Shown: positions 8,268 through 17,181 of the stretch, piece after piece
Position numbering within the stretch: the first letter of the stretch is position 1
Layout of the letters: each line of letters starts with the position of its first letter
Source: SAR202 cluster bacterium Casp-Chloro-G2
GTDB lineage: Bacteria > Chloroflexota > Dehalococcoidia > Lucifugimonadales > UBA3495
Assembly (NCBI GenBank): GCA_002816575.1
Contig: MUCI01000061.1
Coordinates: 1-46,698, forward strand
Length of the DNA: 46,698 bases
Direction of reading: 5' to 3'
The notes under the pieces: model-generated
Databases searched by the model: none
What the model saw: the letters and a program-made list of their open reading frames with translations, nothing else
Told to the model about the DNA's origin: nothing
Made by a program: the position numbers and the translations under genes

Positions 8268-9335
8268 GTGTTTAGCGTCAGGTCCATGAGACTCGCAGCC
8301 CTGCTCCTAGCTTCGGTCTCGGCCTTATCTGCCGCGTGCGGCGGGTCGAGCGCGCCCGGCAACTTTGCCGAGCCTCCGCCGCTGGTGTCCCTGCCTGCCG
8401 ATGAAGCGCCCCACGACGCCGGGATCGAGTGGTGGTACTTCAACGGTCTGCTGACCGACGGACAAGGGCAGGAATACAGCTACCATTACGTCACGTTCAA
8501 TAGTCAGGGCGGCGCCGCGGTCCCGCACCTTTTGCAGGCCAGCCTGGGCGACCACACGTCCGGCGAGCACCTGACCGGCGAGAAGGTCCTTCTGCAGGCC
8601 CCGTACCGAGACGCGGTTGGCGTGAATGTGGCCGTCAACGGCTGGGAGATGCAGGGCGACGGCCAGGTTTACAGTTTGGAGTTTGACCTGGGCGGACGTT
8701 CCCTAGACCTGAAGGCGGTATCCACCAGGCCGCCCGTGCTGCACCAAGGCGTGGGGCTGGTGGACCTGGGACCGGCCGGCGAGACCTTCTACTACTCCCG
8801 CACCCGGCTGGACGTGACCGGGAGCATCACCGTCGCCGGAGAACAACGTCCCGTCACCGGCTCGGCATGGATGGACCACCAATGGGGCGAGGTAGTGGGG
8901 CAGCAGGTGGGCTGGGACTGGGCCAGCCTGCAATTGGACGACGGCAGCGACCTGATGGCGGTCCAAGTCTGGGACCCGTCGGATAAGACGCCATTCTCGG
9001 GGTACGGAACATTGGTGTCTCCCGGCGGGTCGGCGCTTACCCTGGATGAGGATGACCTCTCAATCACGGCCCGTGACACCTGGACCAGCCCCGATACCGG
9101 CATCACCTATCCAAGCGGGTGGATGCTAAACGTGACTTCTTTGGACCTTAGCTTGGAGCTCGAACCAGTCTTGGCAAATGCCGAGTTCGCCGGCAGCAGC
9201 TACACCCCGGCGGCCTACTGGGAGGGGGAAGTCAGGGTATCTGGGACTCGGGAGGGCCGGGAGATCGGCGGCAGGGGCTTCGTGGAGCTGGTGGGTTACG
9301 ACACGGAGCAGTTGGAAGCGGCGCCCACTCCGTAA
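8268..9335 (+). CDS. Lipoprotein with CrtC/AttH-like lipocalin fold
   Basis: A secreted lipoprotein: hydrophobic signal at residues 8-23 and a lipobox LSAAC. The mature part matches the carotenoid 1,2-hydratase CrtC/AttH family, with EWWYFNG near residue 54, a central GSAWMDHQWG, and YWEG plus GRGFVELVGY near the C-terminus. CrtC proteins hydrate carotenoids, but many members are general lipocalin-like proteins, and no carotenoid genes are nearby, so the substrate is left open. The start is GTG 8268 with GGAGG at 8252-8256; an ATG at 8286 would also retain the signal. Confidence 0.85.
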   Translation: MFSVRSMRLAALLLASVSALSAACGGSSAPGNFAEPPPLVSLPADEAPHDAGIEWWYFNGLLTDGQGQEYSYHYVTFNSQGGAAVPHLLQASLGDHTSGEHLTGEKVLLQAPYRDAVGVNVAVNGWEMQGDGQVYSLEFDLGGRSLDLKAVSTRPPVLHQGVGLVDLGPAGETFYYSRTRLDVTGSITVAGEQRPVTGSAWMDHQWGEVVGQQVGWDWASLQLDDGSDLMAVQVWDPSDKTPFSGYGTLVSPGGSALTLDEDDLSITARDTWTSPDTGITYPSGWMLNVTSLDLSLELEPVLANAEFAGSSYTPAAYWEGEVRVSGTREGREIGGRGFVELVGYDTEQLEAAPTP

Positions 9336-9342
9336 AATCTCG

Positions 9343-9370
9343 TTGAAATCGAGGTGAACCCCCGTATGAT
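9343..9370 (+). promoter_or_regulatory. gcvT: Promoter upstream of the glycine cleavage operon
   Basis: TTGAAA (9343-9348), 16-base spacer, TATGAT (9365-9370): five of six matches in each element. It gives a leader of about 230 bases before gcvT. A second, weaker candidate, TTGCCT (9530-9535) with 17 bases to TATGAT (9553-9558), would give a leader of about 45 bases. No glycine riboswitch core was recognised in 9371-9609. Confidence 0.5.
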
Positions 9371-9609
9371 GTCCGGCACCTGGGACTGCTTACTCGTTAT
9401 GTCCACCGGCTGCACCTGGCCGGTCGCGATAGCTGCTTTCGCCATCCCCAAGCCTGCAGGTCAATGCGAGATCTTTCATATGTAGGTCCGGTTTGGCTGT
9501 AGAGTATAGCTTCGGCCACCTCATCTCTCTTGCCTCGAAGTCAGGCAGCGGTTATGATTCTCAGCGCGTCTGTGCAGCCCCATATACCCAGCATTCTGGA
9601 GCGCTCCCA

Positions 9610-10728
9610 GTGACCTCAGACAACCCTGAAAACGCCCTCCAGCGAACCGCTCTCCACGACACCCATGTCTCCTCGGGCGGCCGCATGGTGCCCTTCGGCG
9701 GCTGGGACATGCCCGTGCAGTATCCCTCCGGCATCCTGGCCGAGGTCAAGGCCGTCCGGACCGCCACCGGTGTTTTCGACGTTTCACACATGGGCCGCCT
9801 TTATATCTCGGGGCCAAAGGCCACCGAATTTCTCGACTGGGTGCTCACCGGGTCGGCGTCCACCCTCCGCGTGGGCCGGGCCAGGTATTGCCTGATCTGC
9901 AACGAGCAGGGCGGGGTCTTCGACGACACGATCTTCTATCGTCTGGCCGAAGACCGCTACTTGCTGATCCCCAACGCCGGCAACCGGCCCACCGTGGTTG
10001 CCTGGTTCGAACGGTGGATCGAAGACAGGTTCCCCTTGGGCTGCAACATGGACGACGTCACCGAATCGACAGGACTGATCGCTTTCCAGGGGCCCGGCAC
10101 CCTGGCGGCCATCGATGAACTGGCCGACAAGCCACTTTCGAAGATCCGGCCTTTCTCCTGGACGGAGGGCGCCATCAACGGAGCTCCGGTTTTTGCCGGC
10201 CGGACCGGCTACACCGGGGAAGACGGGTTCGAATTCATGGTCCAAGGCCCGGACATAGTCAAGGTCTGGACGACCCTCACGGACTCGGGCGCTGTCCCGT
10301 GTGGCCTGGGCGCCAGGGACGTTCTCAGGCTGGAGGCTGGGCTGCCCCTTCACGGACACGAGATCGACGAGAACATCACACCCATCGAGGCGGGCCTGGA
10401 CCGCTTCGTGCGCCCCGACGGCGAGTATGTGGGTTCCGGCATCCTGCGAGGCCAACGAGAGAACGGAGTGACAAGAAAACTGATCGGGTTCACCCTGCCG
10501 GGACGGAGCGCACCTCGGGCGGGTTACGCCCTGCTGCACCAGGGCGAGACCATCGGGTCGGTGACCAGTGGCAGCTACTCGCCGACCCTTGACACCAGCA
10601 TCGGCATGGGCTACGTTTTGGAGCGTTACGCTGAGACTGGAGCAACCCTAGACTTGGACATTCGCGGCCGCACCAGCCAAGTCACGATAGCCGAGCTACC
10701 CTTTTACAAACGGTCCAGGAACTCCTAG
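9610..10728 (+). CDS. gcvT: Aminomethyltransferase (glycine cleavage T protein)
   Basis: T protein of the glycine cleavage system: releases ammonia from the aminomethyl group on lipoylated H protein and makes 5,10-methylene-tetrahydrofolate. The sequence shows GRMVPFGGWDMPVQY, VFDVSHMGR, a folate-site region ending in YTGEDGFEF, and ARDVLRLEAGLPLHGHE. The frame is open to 9493, but the extra 39 residues do not look like T protein; GTG 9610 with GGAGCG just upstream gives a normal 372-residue protein. First gene of gcvT-gcvH-gcvPA-gcvPB. Confidence 0.95.
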   Translation: MTSDNPENALQRTALHDTHVSSGGRMVPFGGWDMPVQYPSGILAEVKAVRTATGVFDVSHMGRLYISGPKATEFLDWVLTGSASTLRVGRARYCLICNEQGGVFDDTIFYRLAEDRYLLIPNAGNRPTVVAWFERWIEDRFPLGCNMDDVTESTGLIAFQGPGTLAAIDELADKPLSKIRPFSWTEGAINGAPVFAGRTGYTGEDGFEFMVQGPDIVKVWTTLTDSGAVPCGLGARDVLRLEAGLPLHGHEIDENITPIEAGLDRFVRPDGEYVGSGILRGQRENGVTRKLIGFTLPGRSAPRAGYALLHQGETIGSVTSGSYSPTLDTSIGMGYVLERYAETGATLDLDIRGRTSQVTIAELPFYKRSRNS

Positions 10729-10797
10729 TTAAATGGGGTTCGCTGGCCGCAATCACACTCCAGAACATGGATGGGACACCCGGGAGGCACTAGCCGT

Positions 10798-11190
10798 ATG
10801 AACAGCCCTGACGACCGCCGATACACCGCCGAGCACGAATGGGTGATGGTGGAAGACGCCGCCAGCAAAACCGCCGTGGCGGGCATCACCGACTACGCCC
10901 AAGACCAACTGGGAGACATCGTCTATTTCGAACTCCCCAAGGTTGGCGACGCCGTGGCCCATCTGGGCAAGATGGGGGAGGTTGAGTCTGTGAAGGCTGT
11001 ATCGGACCTGTTCTCGCCGGTGGACGGCGAAGTGACAGAGATTAACGAGAAGCTGCTGGACCACCCTGAGTTGGTCAACGAGGACCCCTTCGGCGAGGGC
11101 TGGCTGATCAAGGTCGCGATCGGCGATGTGACCGCGGTCGACTCACTGATGTCGGCCCAAGACTATGACGCCTACACCGCTGGACTCTAA
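10798..11190 (+). CDS. gcvH: Glycine cleavage H protein
   Basis: The lipoyl carrier of the glycine cleavage system, 130 residues. It starts YTAEHEWV, the usual H-protein opening, and the lipoylation site is Lys66 in GEVESVKAVSD. ATG 10798 is chosen over an upstream in-frame start because a GGGAGG site lies at the right distance and the family begins here. Its stop overlaps the gcvPA start by one base (TAATG), so translation is coupled. Confidence 0.96.
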   Translation: MNSPDDRRYTAEHEWVMVEDAASKTAVAGITDYAQDQLGDIVYFELPKVGDAVAHLGKMGEVESVKAVSDLFSPVDGEVTEINEKLLDHPELVNEDPFGEGWLIKVAIGDVTAVDSLMSAQDYDAYTAGL

Positions 11191-12533
11191 TGACCGCTAC
11201 CCGTCCCAACACCTCTGAATCGCACTTCCAGTCTCACTACATCCCAAACACAACGGACGAACAGGCGGAGATGCTGGCCGCGCTGGGCATCGACTCCATC
11301 GATTCTCTTTTCGCGGACATACCGGCTGAGTTCCGCAACCCGCCCCTTGACCTGCCCGCTCCGCTATCCGAGCTGGAGATTCAGCAGGAGTTGGGCGGCT
11401 TGGCGGCCAAGAACCGGCCCATGGGCAGCGGCCCATCGTTCCTGGGCGCAGGATCCTACAACCATTTTATCCCCGCGATCGTTAAATCGTTGATCACCCG
11501 CGGCGAGTTCATCACCGCCTACACGCCCTACCAGGCCGAGGCCAGCCAAGGGACGCTGCAAGTTATCTACGAGTTCCAGACACTGATCTGCAACCTATAC
11601 GGGATGGAAGTGGCCAACGCCGGCATGTACGATGGCGCGACCAGTCTGGCCGAGGCGGCGCTGATGGCCTGCCGCGTGACCAAACGGGAGAAGATTGCCC
11701 TGGCCGACACCGTCTCACCCGCCTACTCGGCCGTGATTCGCACCTACTGCCAATCACAGGACATCGCGGTGACGACGGTCAGTCCCTCCGCACCCGATCT
11801 GGACTCTGAAACCGCCTGCCTGGTGCTGCAATACCCCAATTTCTTCGGGTACATCGAAGATCTGCAGTCGTTGACCGACGCCGCCCACGCCCAGGGCGCT
11901 CTGGCAGTTGTCTCTTGCGACCCCACCGCCATGGGCATGTTTCAGACCCCCGGCCATTACGGCGCCGATATCGTCACCGGCGACGGGCAGCCCCTGGGCA
12001 TACCGGCCAGCTACGGCGGACCGTACGTCGGCCTGTTCGCCACCAAGCAGAAATACATCCGCCAGATGCCCAGCCGTCTCTCGGGCCGCACGGTGGACAA
12101 GAACGGCAAGACCGGCTACGTGCTCACCCTGCAGACCAGAGAGCAGCACATCCGCCGCGAACGGGCCACGTCCAACATCTGCACCAACGAGGCCCTGTAC
12201 GCATTGGCAGCCACCATCTACCTGGCGGCCATGGGCAAGCACGGTGTACGCCAGGTGGCCGAGCTCTGCTACCACAAGGCCCATTACGCGGCGGCCAAGA
12301 TCGGCGAGTTGCCCGGTTACTCCCTGCCCATAACCGGTCCCTTCTTTCAGGAGTTTGTCGTCCAGTGCCCGGTTGCTCCGGCCGAGATCAACGCCAAGCT
12401 GATGGAGCGTAATATCCTGGGCGGGCTGGACGTGAGCAGCCAGGCCGCCAACGGCATGCTGCTATGCGTGACTGAGATGAGCAGCAAAGATGACATCGAC
12501 GCCTTGGCCGCGGCGCTCTCGGAGTTCAAGTAA
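11190..12533 (+). CDS. gcvPA: Glycine dehydrogenase (decarboxylating) subunit 1
   Basis: The N-terminal half of the P protein, 447 residues, as found in organisms that split GcvP into two chains. It begins HYIPNTTDEQAEMLAALG and shows FLGAGSYNHFIPAIV, TAYTPYQAEASQGTLQ and the GMYDGATSLAEAALMA region typical of the family. With GcvPB it forms the alpha2-beta2 PLP enzyme that decarboxylates glycine and loads the H protein. The gene is joined to both neighbours by TAATG overlaps. Confidence 0.96.
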   Translation: MTATRPNTSESHFQSHYIPNTTDEQAEMLAALGIDSIDSLFADIPAEFRNPPLDLPAPLSELEIQQELGGLAAKNRPMGSGPSFLGAGSYNHFIPAIVKSLITRGEFITAYTPYQAEASQGTLQVIYEFQTLICNLYGMEVANAGMYDGATSLAEAALMACRVTKREKIALADTVSPAYSAVIRTYCQSQDIAVTTVSPSAPDLDSETACLVLQYPNFFGYIEDLQSLTDAAHAQGALAVVSCDPTAMGMFQTPGHYGADIVTGDGQPLGIPASYGGPYVGLFATKQKYIRQMPSRLSGRTVDKNGKTGYVLTLQTREQHIRRERATSNICTNEALYALAATIYLAAMGKHGVRQVAELCYHKAHYAAAKIGELPGYSLPITGPFFQEFVVQCPVAPAEINAKLMERNILGGLDVSSQAANGMLLCVTEMSSKDDIDALAAALSEFK

Positions 12534-13999
12534 TGCGACAAGGCGGAAACCGGAAAACCGAGAAATTACTGATGCAAAGGAGCGTGCCGGGCCGGGTTGG
12601 CACGGTGATGCCGGACCTGGACGTTCCCCCTCAACCCATGCCTGACGGCGCTCTGCTCCGCAGCGAGCTGCCCCTGCCTGAGATATCCGAGCCCGAGGTG
12701 GTCCAGTACTTCACCGGGCTGAGCCTGTTGAACTTCTCCATCGACACCCATTTCTACCCCTTGGGCAGTTGCACCATGAAGTACAACCCCAAGATCAACG
12801 ACGAGATCGCCTTCCTGACCGGGTTCGCGGGCATCCACCCGCTGCAGCCCATCGAGCAATCCCAAGGCGCGCTGGACCTGATGTACCGCCTCCAAGGCTT
12901 CCTGGGGGAGATTACCGGTCTCCCCGCGGTGGGTCTTTCCACCCTGGCCGGGGCTCACGGTGAGTTGGGGGGCATGCTGATGATTCGCGCCCACCATCTG
13001 GCCAATGGGGACACCGGCCGCACCAAGGTGGCCATCCCCGACAGCGCCCACGGCACCAACCCGGCGTCGGCAGCCATGGCCGGCTTCGACGTGGTGGAAC
13101 TGGCCTCGGACTCGAATGGCAACGTTGACCTGGATGCCCTGCACAAGGTGGCCGGTCCGGACCTGGCCGGGGTGATGATTACTCTGCCCAGCACCCTGGG
13201 TTTGTTTGACACCAACATCGTGGAGGTCTGCCGTATCGTCCACGAGGCGGGAGGACTGGTCTACGGGGACGGCGCCAACATGAACGCCCTTTTGGGGAGG
13301 GTAAAGCTTGGCGACCTGGGCTTCGACGTCGCCCACCTGAACCTGCACAAGACTTTCAGCACGCCCCACGGCGGCGGCGGACCCGGCGCCGGTCCCGTCT
13401 GCGCCGCCGAGCGTTTGGCCCCCTACCTGGCGGCGCCCGTGATCACGAAACAGGGTGATTCCTTCGAGTTATCCACGCCGGAACACAGCATCGGAAAGCT
13501 GGGCGGCTTCCACGGGAATTTCGGAGTGTTGGTGCGGGCCTACACCTACATCCGCACGTTGGGCGCAGCGGGCGTGAAGTCCATCAGCGGCAACGCGGTG
13601 CTGAACGCCAATTATTTGATGAACGCCCTCCGCGGCACCTACCACCTGCCCTACGACCGAACCTGCATGCACGAGGCGGTCTTCTCGGCCGACCGGCAGA
13701 AGAAACGTGGTTCCAGCGGGTTAGAGATTGCCAAGCGGCTGTTGGACTACGGATTCCACGCCCCAACCATGTACTTCCCGCTCATCGTCCACGAAGCGCT
13801 CATGATCGAGCCGACGGAGTCGGAGACCAAGGAAACCATCGACGCGTTCGTCCAGGCGCTTATCGACATAGACCGCGAGGTCACGGAGAACAAAGAGCTG
13901 GTGAACAACGCCCCTCACACCACGCCGGTGGCCAGGCTGGACGAGGCCAAAGCGGCCCGCCAACCCGACCTGCGGTGGCAGCCGGAAGCCGCCGATTAA
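12533..13999 (+). CDS. gcvPB: Glycine dehydrogenase (decarboxylating) subunit 2
   Basis: The PLP-binding half of split GcvP, 488 residues. The Schiff-base lysine is Lys273 in HLNLHKTFSTPHGGGGPG. Other marks are FYPLGSCTMKYNPKIN and DSAHGTNPASAAMAGF. It starts at ATG 12533, overlapping the gcvPA stop by one base. No lipoamide dehydrogenase (L protein) gene is in the window, so that subunit must come from elsewhere. Confidence 0.96.
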   Translation: MRQGGNRKTEKLLMQRSVPGRVGTVMPDLDVPPQPMPDGALLRSELPLPEISEPEVVQYFTGLSLLNFSIDTHFYPLGSCTMKYNPKINDEIAFLTGFAGIHPLQPIEQSQGALDLMYRLQGFLGEITGLPAVGLSTLAGAHGELGGMLMIRAHHLANGDTGRTKVAIPDSAHGTNPASAAMAGFDVVELASDSNGNVDLDALHKVAGPDLAGVMITLPSTLGLFDTNIVEVCRIVHEAGGLVYGDGANMNALLGRVKLGDLGFDVAHLNLHKTFSTPHGGGGPGAGPVCAAERLAPYLAAPVITKQGDSFELSTPEHSIGKLGGFHGNFGVLVRAYTYIRTLGAAGVKSISGNAVLNANYLMNALRGTYHLPYDRTCMHEAVFSADRQKKRGSSGLEIAKRLLDYGFHAPTMYFPLIVHEALMIEPTESETKETIDAFVQALIDIDREVTENKELVNNAPHTTPVARLDEAKAARQPDLRWQPEAAD

Positions 14000-14008
14000 G
14001 TATTGGGC

Positions 14009-14944
14009 CTAGGCGTTCTTCTCCGCATCCAGGATGGCCTGTAGCACCGCCTCATCAACCCTTACCTCCACTCCGGCGCGCTCTTCCTGCAGCAGCATGG
14101 CAACGCGGGAGTCGCGGTTGCCCCAGCCCCGGTTGATGGCCTCGGTCATCTCCATCAGGGTCAGGTTGGCCAGACGCATGGGCACATCGAACTCGCGGCC
14201 GACGGACACGGCCAGGTCGACATCTTTGCGGGCCAGGTTCAGGGCGAAGTCGGCTGGATCGAACTTGCCGGGCAAAAGGTGCTCGGCCAGACCCTCAAAG
14301 GTCCCGCGCCGCCCCTGAGCGCCTTTGCGAACGGCCTGCCAAAGGGCCAGTGGCTCCACGCCAGCCTTGACCCCCATGGTGAATACCTCGGCCAGGGCTG
14401 CCTGCACCACGTACCCGGTGCAGTTGTGCACCAGCTTGGCCACTGCGCCGCAGCCGATGGGGCCGACGTAGTAGGCGGCGTTGCCGATGGAATCCAATAC
14501 GGGCTTGCAGCGGTCGAACACGTCTTTGTCGCCGCCGACCCAGATGGCCAGGTTTCGGCTGGCGGCGCCTCTGGGGCCGCCACTCACCGGAGCATCCAAG
14601 ACGTCGATGCCTCGCGCCGCGGCCTCCGCGTGAATCTTCCGGATCATCCCCGGAGTGCTGGTGCTCAGGTCGAAATAGACCTTGCCCGCGCTCATGCCCT
14701 CCATGATGCCGGCCTCGCCCAGGGCCACCGCCTCAACCTGAGTTGGGCCTGGCAATGATGTGAAGACGATCTCCGACTGCTCAGCCACCTCTCTGGGGGA
14801 GTCGGCCCACGTTGCCCCGGCTTCCAGATGCCGGGTGGCCGAAGCCGGGTTGATGTCGTGGACCACCAGGTCATTTCCGCCGTCCAGGGCGTTGTAAGCC
14901 ATATGGCCGCCCATGGTGCCCAGTCCGATAAATCCTACCTTCAT
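14009..14944 (-). CDS. NAD(P)-dependent beta-hydroxyacid dehydrogenase (3-hydroxyisobutyrate dehydrogenase-like)
   Basis: A 311-residue member of the beta-hydroxyacid dehydrogenase family. It has a Rossmann dinucleotide site GFIGLGTMGGHMA (4-16), the substrate motif DAPVSGGPRGA (117-127) and the catalytic lysine Lys170 with Asn174 in GCGAVAKLVHN. Likely reactions are oxidation of 3-hydroxyisobutyrate or reduction of tartronate semialdehyde; the two cannot be separated here. ATG 14944 is chosen over a longer frame because it has a GGAGG site and sits at the Rossmann motif. Convergent with gcvPB, nine bases apart. Confidence 0.9.
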   Translation of the reverse strand: MKVGFIGLGTMGGHMAYNALDGGNDLVVHDINPASATRHLEAGATWADSPREVAEQSEIVFTSLPGPTQVEAVALGEAGIMEGMSAGKVYFDLSTSTPGMIRKIHAEAAARGIDVLDAPVSGGPRGAASRNLAIWVGGDKDVFDRCKPVLDSIGNAAYYVGPIGCGAVAKLVHNCTGYVVQAALAEVFTMGVKAGVEPLALWQAVRKGAQGRRGTFEGLAEHLLPGKFDPADFALNLARKDVDLAVSVGREFDVPMRLANLTLMEMTEAINRGWGNRDSRVAMLLQEERAGVEVRVDEAVLQAILDAEKNA

Positions 14945-15107
14945 CTTGTCCTCCGCGGCGGGCGTAACCCGCGCATATCTATTCGCTCTGTGGCGGTGCG
15001 TAACATAACATAGCCCACCTTTATGGCACCACCAGCGCCAAGCATCGGGGAGTGGGGTAGAATTAGGGCGGATCAGGCCAGCGCGCCAATCGAGAACGGG
15101 GGCAATC

Positions 15108-16079
15108 ATGGTGGACCAACGAGAGAGACTCTGGGACTTCGATTCGGTGGAACCGGGTCAGGTCGGCAACGAGACTGTGGTGGAGATCACGGCCGAGAAT
15201 ATCGAGGGATACGCTCGGGTCGCTTTGAACCCCGACCCCAGATACCGCGCCGGCGTCGGTGACTTGGTGGCCATGCCCAGCATGGTCCTCAGCTACGCGC
15301 CGCTGCTGCGGGAGGAGATCGCCGAGGCCAACGGATTTGTGGCCTTGGAACAGTCGACGACCGCCCGGCGGCAGACGCCCTTCGCCAAGTGCGAGATCCG
15401 CTGGTTCCTGCCGGTGAAGCCCGGCGACACCATCACGGGCCGGCGGCGGGTGCAGGAGAAGTATGAGCGCCGGGGCAGTAAGTTCGTTACCTTCAGGGTG
15501 GAGGCCATCAACCAGCGGGGCGAAAAGGCCGCTGAGTACGACTACACCTGCATCTTCGAGTACGCCAAGGGGCAGCGCGAGGTTCCCGGCAAGGGAGGCG
15601 CGCCAAAGCCGTCTGAACCCGCCGCCGCGCCTGTTACGTCCGGAGCAGGGTTGGTGGACTTTGGTTCAGCATCCGTCGGAGACAAGCTGGCTGAGTTGGC
15701 GATCACCGAGAGCCAAGAGATCATGAACCGCAAGAACGATTTCCGGCTGGCGGGAAGGCCCCACGACAGCAACATCCACACCGACGAGGAGTTCGCCAAG
15801 CAGAACATCTTCGGCAGCACCACCAACTCGGGGCCAGCCACCATGTCCTACGTGGACCAGATGCTGGAAAAATCCTTCCCCGTCAGCAGCTTCAACTCGG
15901 GCGGCACCCTGCTCATGCGCGCCATCACACCCTTCCGGGGCGGCGACACAGTCAACTTCGAAGGCGAGATAACCGGCAAGCGCGATGAAGGCGGCAGGAA
16001 GCTGCTGGAATGCCGGGTCAAAGGCATCAACCAACGGGGCGAGTTGGTCTGTCTGTCGGATGCGGTTTTGGTTTTCTGA
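15108..16079 (+). CDS. Double hot-dog, MaoC-like dehydratase-family protein
   Basis: A 323-residue protein with two hot-dog domains. The N-terminal one (about 10-155) resembles the MaoC N-terminal/FAS1-like dehydratase fold and ends AAEYDYTCIFEYAKG. The C-terminal one (about 185-323) carries a MaoC-like face and ends in GINQRGELVCLSDAVLVF. The repeated INQRGE segment in both halves shows internal duplication. The family hydrates enoyl thioesters or dehydrates hydroxyacyl thioesters. The canonical MaoC Asp/His catalytic pair is not obvious, so activity is uncertain. Confidence 0.75.
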   Translation: MVDQRERLWDFDSVEPGQVGNETVVEITAENIEGYARVALNPDPRYRAGVGDLVAMPSMVLSYAPLLREEIAEANGFVALEQSTTARRQTPFAKCEIRWFLPVKPGDTITGRRRVQEKYERRGSKFVTFRVEAINQRGEKAAEYDYTCIFEYAKGQREVPGKGGAPKPSEPAAAPVTSGAGLVDFGSASVGDKLAELAITESQEIMNRKNDFRLAGRPHDSNIHTDEEFAKQNIFGSTTNSGPATMSYVDQMLEKSFPVSSFNSGGTLLMRAITPFRGGDTVNFEGEITGKRDEGGRKLLECRVKGINQRGELVCLSDAVLVF

Positions 16080-16089
16080 TCCTATTCCG

Positions 16090-16302
16090 CTAAGCGGGAA
16101 CTTCCACCGTGTCAGACCAAGCCGATGGCTCCGGGATTGACAGGTTCTCCAGCCTGATTCCCTCTATATGAAACACGATTGCCTCACGAATATTGCGTTT
16201 GACCTCATCGGGCGTTTCACCGGTGGCGATGCATCCTGGCAGGTCAGGGACGTAAGCGGAGAAGTTTTCCTTCGTTCTTTCGTAGACCACTGCGTATCTC
16301 AT
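16090..16302 (-). CDS. hicB: HicB-type antitoxin
   Basis: A 70-residue HicB antitoxin: RYAVVYERTKENFSAYVPDLPGC is the usual partial RNase-H-like fold, followed by GETPDEVKRNIREAIVFHIEG. There is no added DNA-binding domain, which is common for the short form. The start is ATG 16302, whose first base is the last base of the hicA stop. Together they form a type II toxin-antitoxin pair. Confidence 0.92.
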   Translation of the reverse strand: MRYAVVYERTKENFSAYVPDLPGCIATGETPDEVKRNIREAIVFHIEGIRLENLSIPEPSAWSDTVEVPA

Positions 16303-16502
16303 TATTCGTCCTCGAGCCTGAGCCCCGCTTGCTTCACGATACTGTTCCACGTACCGGGTGGCAGGTCATGACTCATCGCCCCCGCGATCGTAACTAATCC
16401 CAATTTAACTGGATGTTTGTACTGACGATGGCTGCCCTTCGTCCGCGCCAGGTACCAACCATCTTGTTGGATGGCCCTTATGGCATCCCTAACTTTTGGC
16501 AC
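16302..16502 (-). CDS. hicA: HicA-type toxin (mRNA interferase)
   Basis: A 66-residue dsRBD-like HicA toxin. The signature is DGWYLARTKGSHRQYKHP, with the catalytic histidine in GSHRQ, then LVTIAG and DLPPGTWNSIVKQAGL. The family cleaves mRNA when free of HicB. The start is probably GTG 16502; the ribosome-binding site is poor. The upstream 16503-16600 is strongly AT-rich compared with neighbours, fitting a promoter and a recent acquisition. Confidence 0.92.
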   Translation of the reverse strand: MPKVRDAIRAIQQDGWYLARTKGSHRQYKHPVKLGLVTIAGAMSHDLPPGTWNSIVKQAGLRLEDE

Positions 16503-16612
16503 AAATTTTCAGCGCCAATTCGTTTAATAGCATAGTCGTCGTTTCTAAATTCGATTTTATCATTCGGCAACCGATTTAATTCCTGCTTGCCAAGCTCGCG
16601 CCATCGACCAAC

Positions 16613-17101
16613 CTACCGCAGCTTCCCGTAGACGCGGTCCGGTTTCACCAGGACTATGACCGCGTCTTGTTTGACCATCGCCTCGTCGTATTCTTCCCAG
16701 TCCGGGTGTTCCTTGTCTCCGCAGGCCCGGAAGACCTCCCGCAGTTCCACCCGCATCTTCTCCGGGTCGGTGTTGCGGTAGTCCATGAGCGTGGCCTGGC
16801 CCTCAACCACGGCGCAGGTGCGCCAGTTGTCGGACACCGACATCACGGTGCACCTGGGGTCCCGCCTCAGGTTGCGCGCTTTGGCCGAACTGCCGCGCAC
16901 GATCACGAACGCAGCGTTGCCCTGGTAGGCGCCGCACACCACGATGCTGGAATGGGCGGCGCCGTTCCCCTGAAACGTGGTGATCACGCCCCGGTGGTTC
17001 CGTTCAAAATGCGGCCGTATCTCATCAAAGTCCAAAACTCCACCTCGCGGTTGAATGGCTCGTGGCAGGGGCGCGTTCCGGCCCGGCTTCTGGTATACCA
17101 T
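16613..17101 (-). CDS. PPOX-class F420-dependent-type oxidoreductase
   Basis: A 162-residue split-barrel protein. Visible are HRGVITTFQGNGAAHSSIVVCGAYQG, then SSAKARNLRRDPRCTVMS and a C-terminal VIVLVKPDRVYGKLR, the pattern of PPOX-class F420- or flavin-binding proteins. It is a distant paralogue of the 7780-8199 gene. ATG 17101 is chosen; a TTG nine bases upstream would add three residues. It is transcribed divergently from the aldo/keto reductase. Confidence 0.83.
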   Translation of the reverse strand: MVYQKPGRNAPLPRAIQPRGGVLDFDEIRPHFERNHRGVITTFQGNGAAHSSIVVCGAYQGNAAFVIVRGSSAKARNLRRDPRCTVMSVSDNWRTCAVVEGQATLMDYRNTDPEKMRVELREVFRACGDKEHPDWEEYDEAMVKQDAVIVLVKPDRVYGKLR

Positions 17102-17181
17102 AGCAGACAACTATCCTGCATCGTCATAGGCTGGCCCGATAAGCTGGCTGGCAGATGTCTTTAACCGCTAGAGGTCGTTAA

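Noticed and set aside
9371-9609. Glycine riboswitch before gcvT
   Set aside because: The gap is long enough, but I could not find the conserved paired core of a glycine aptamer in either a single or tandem form.
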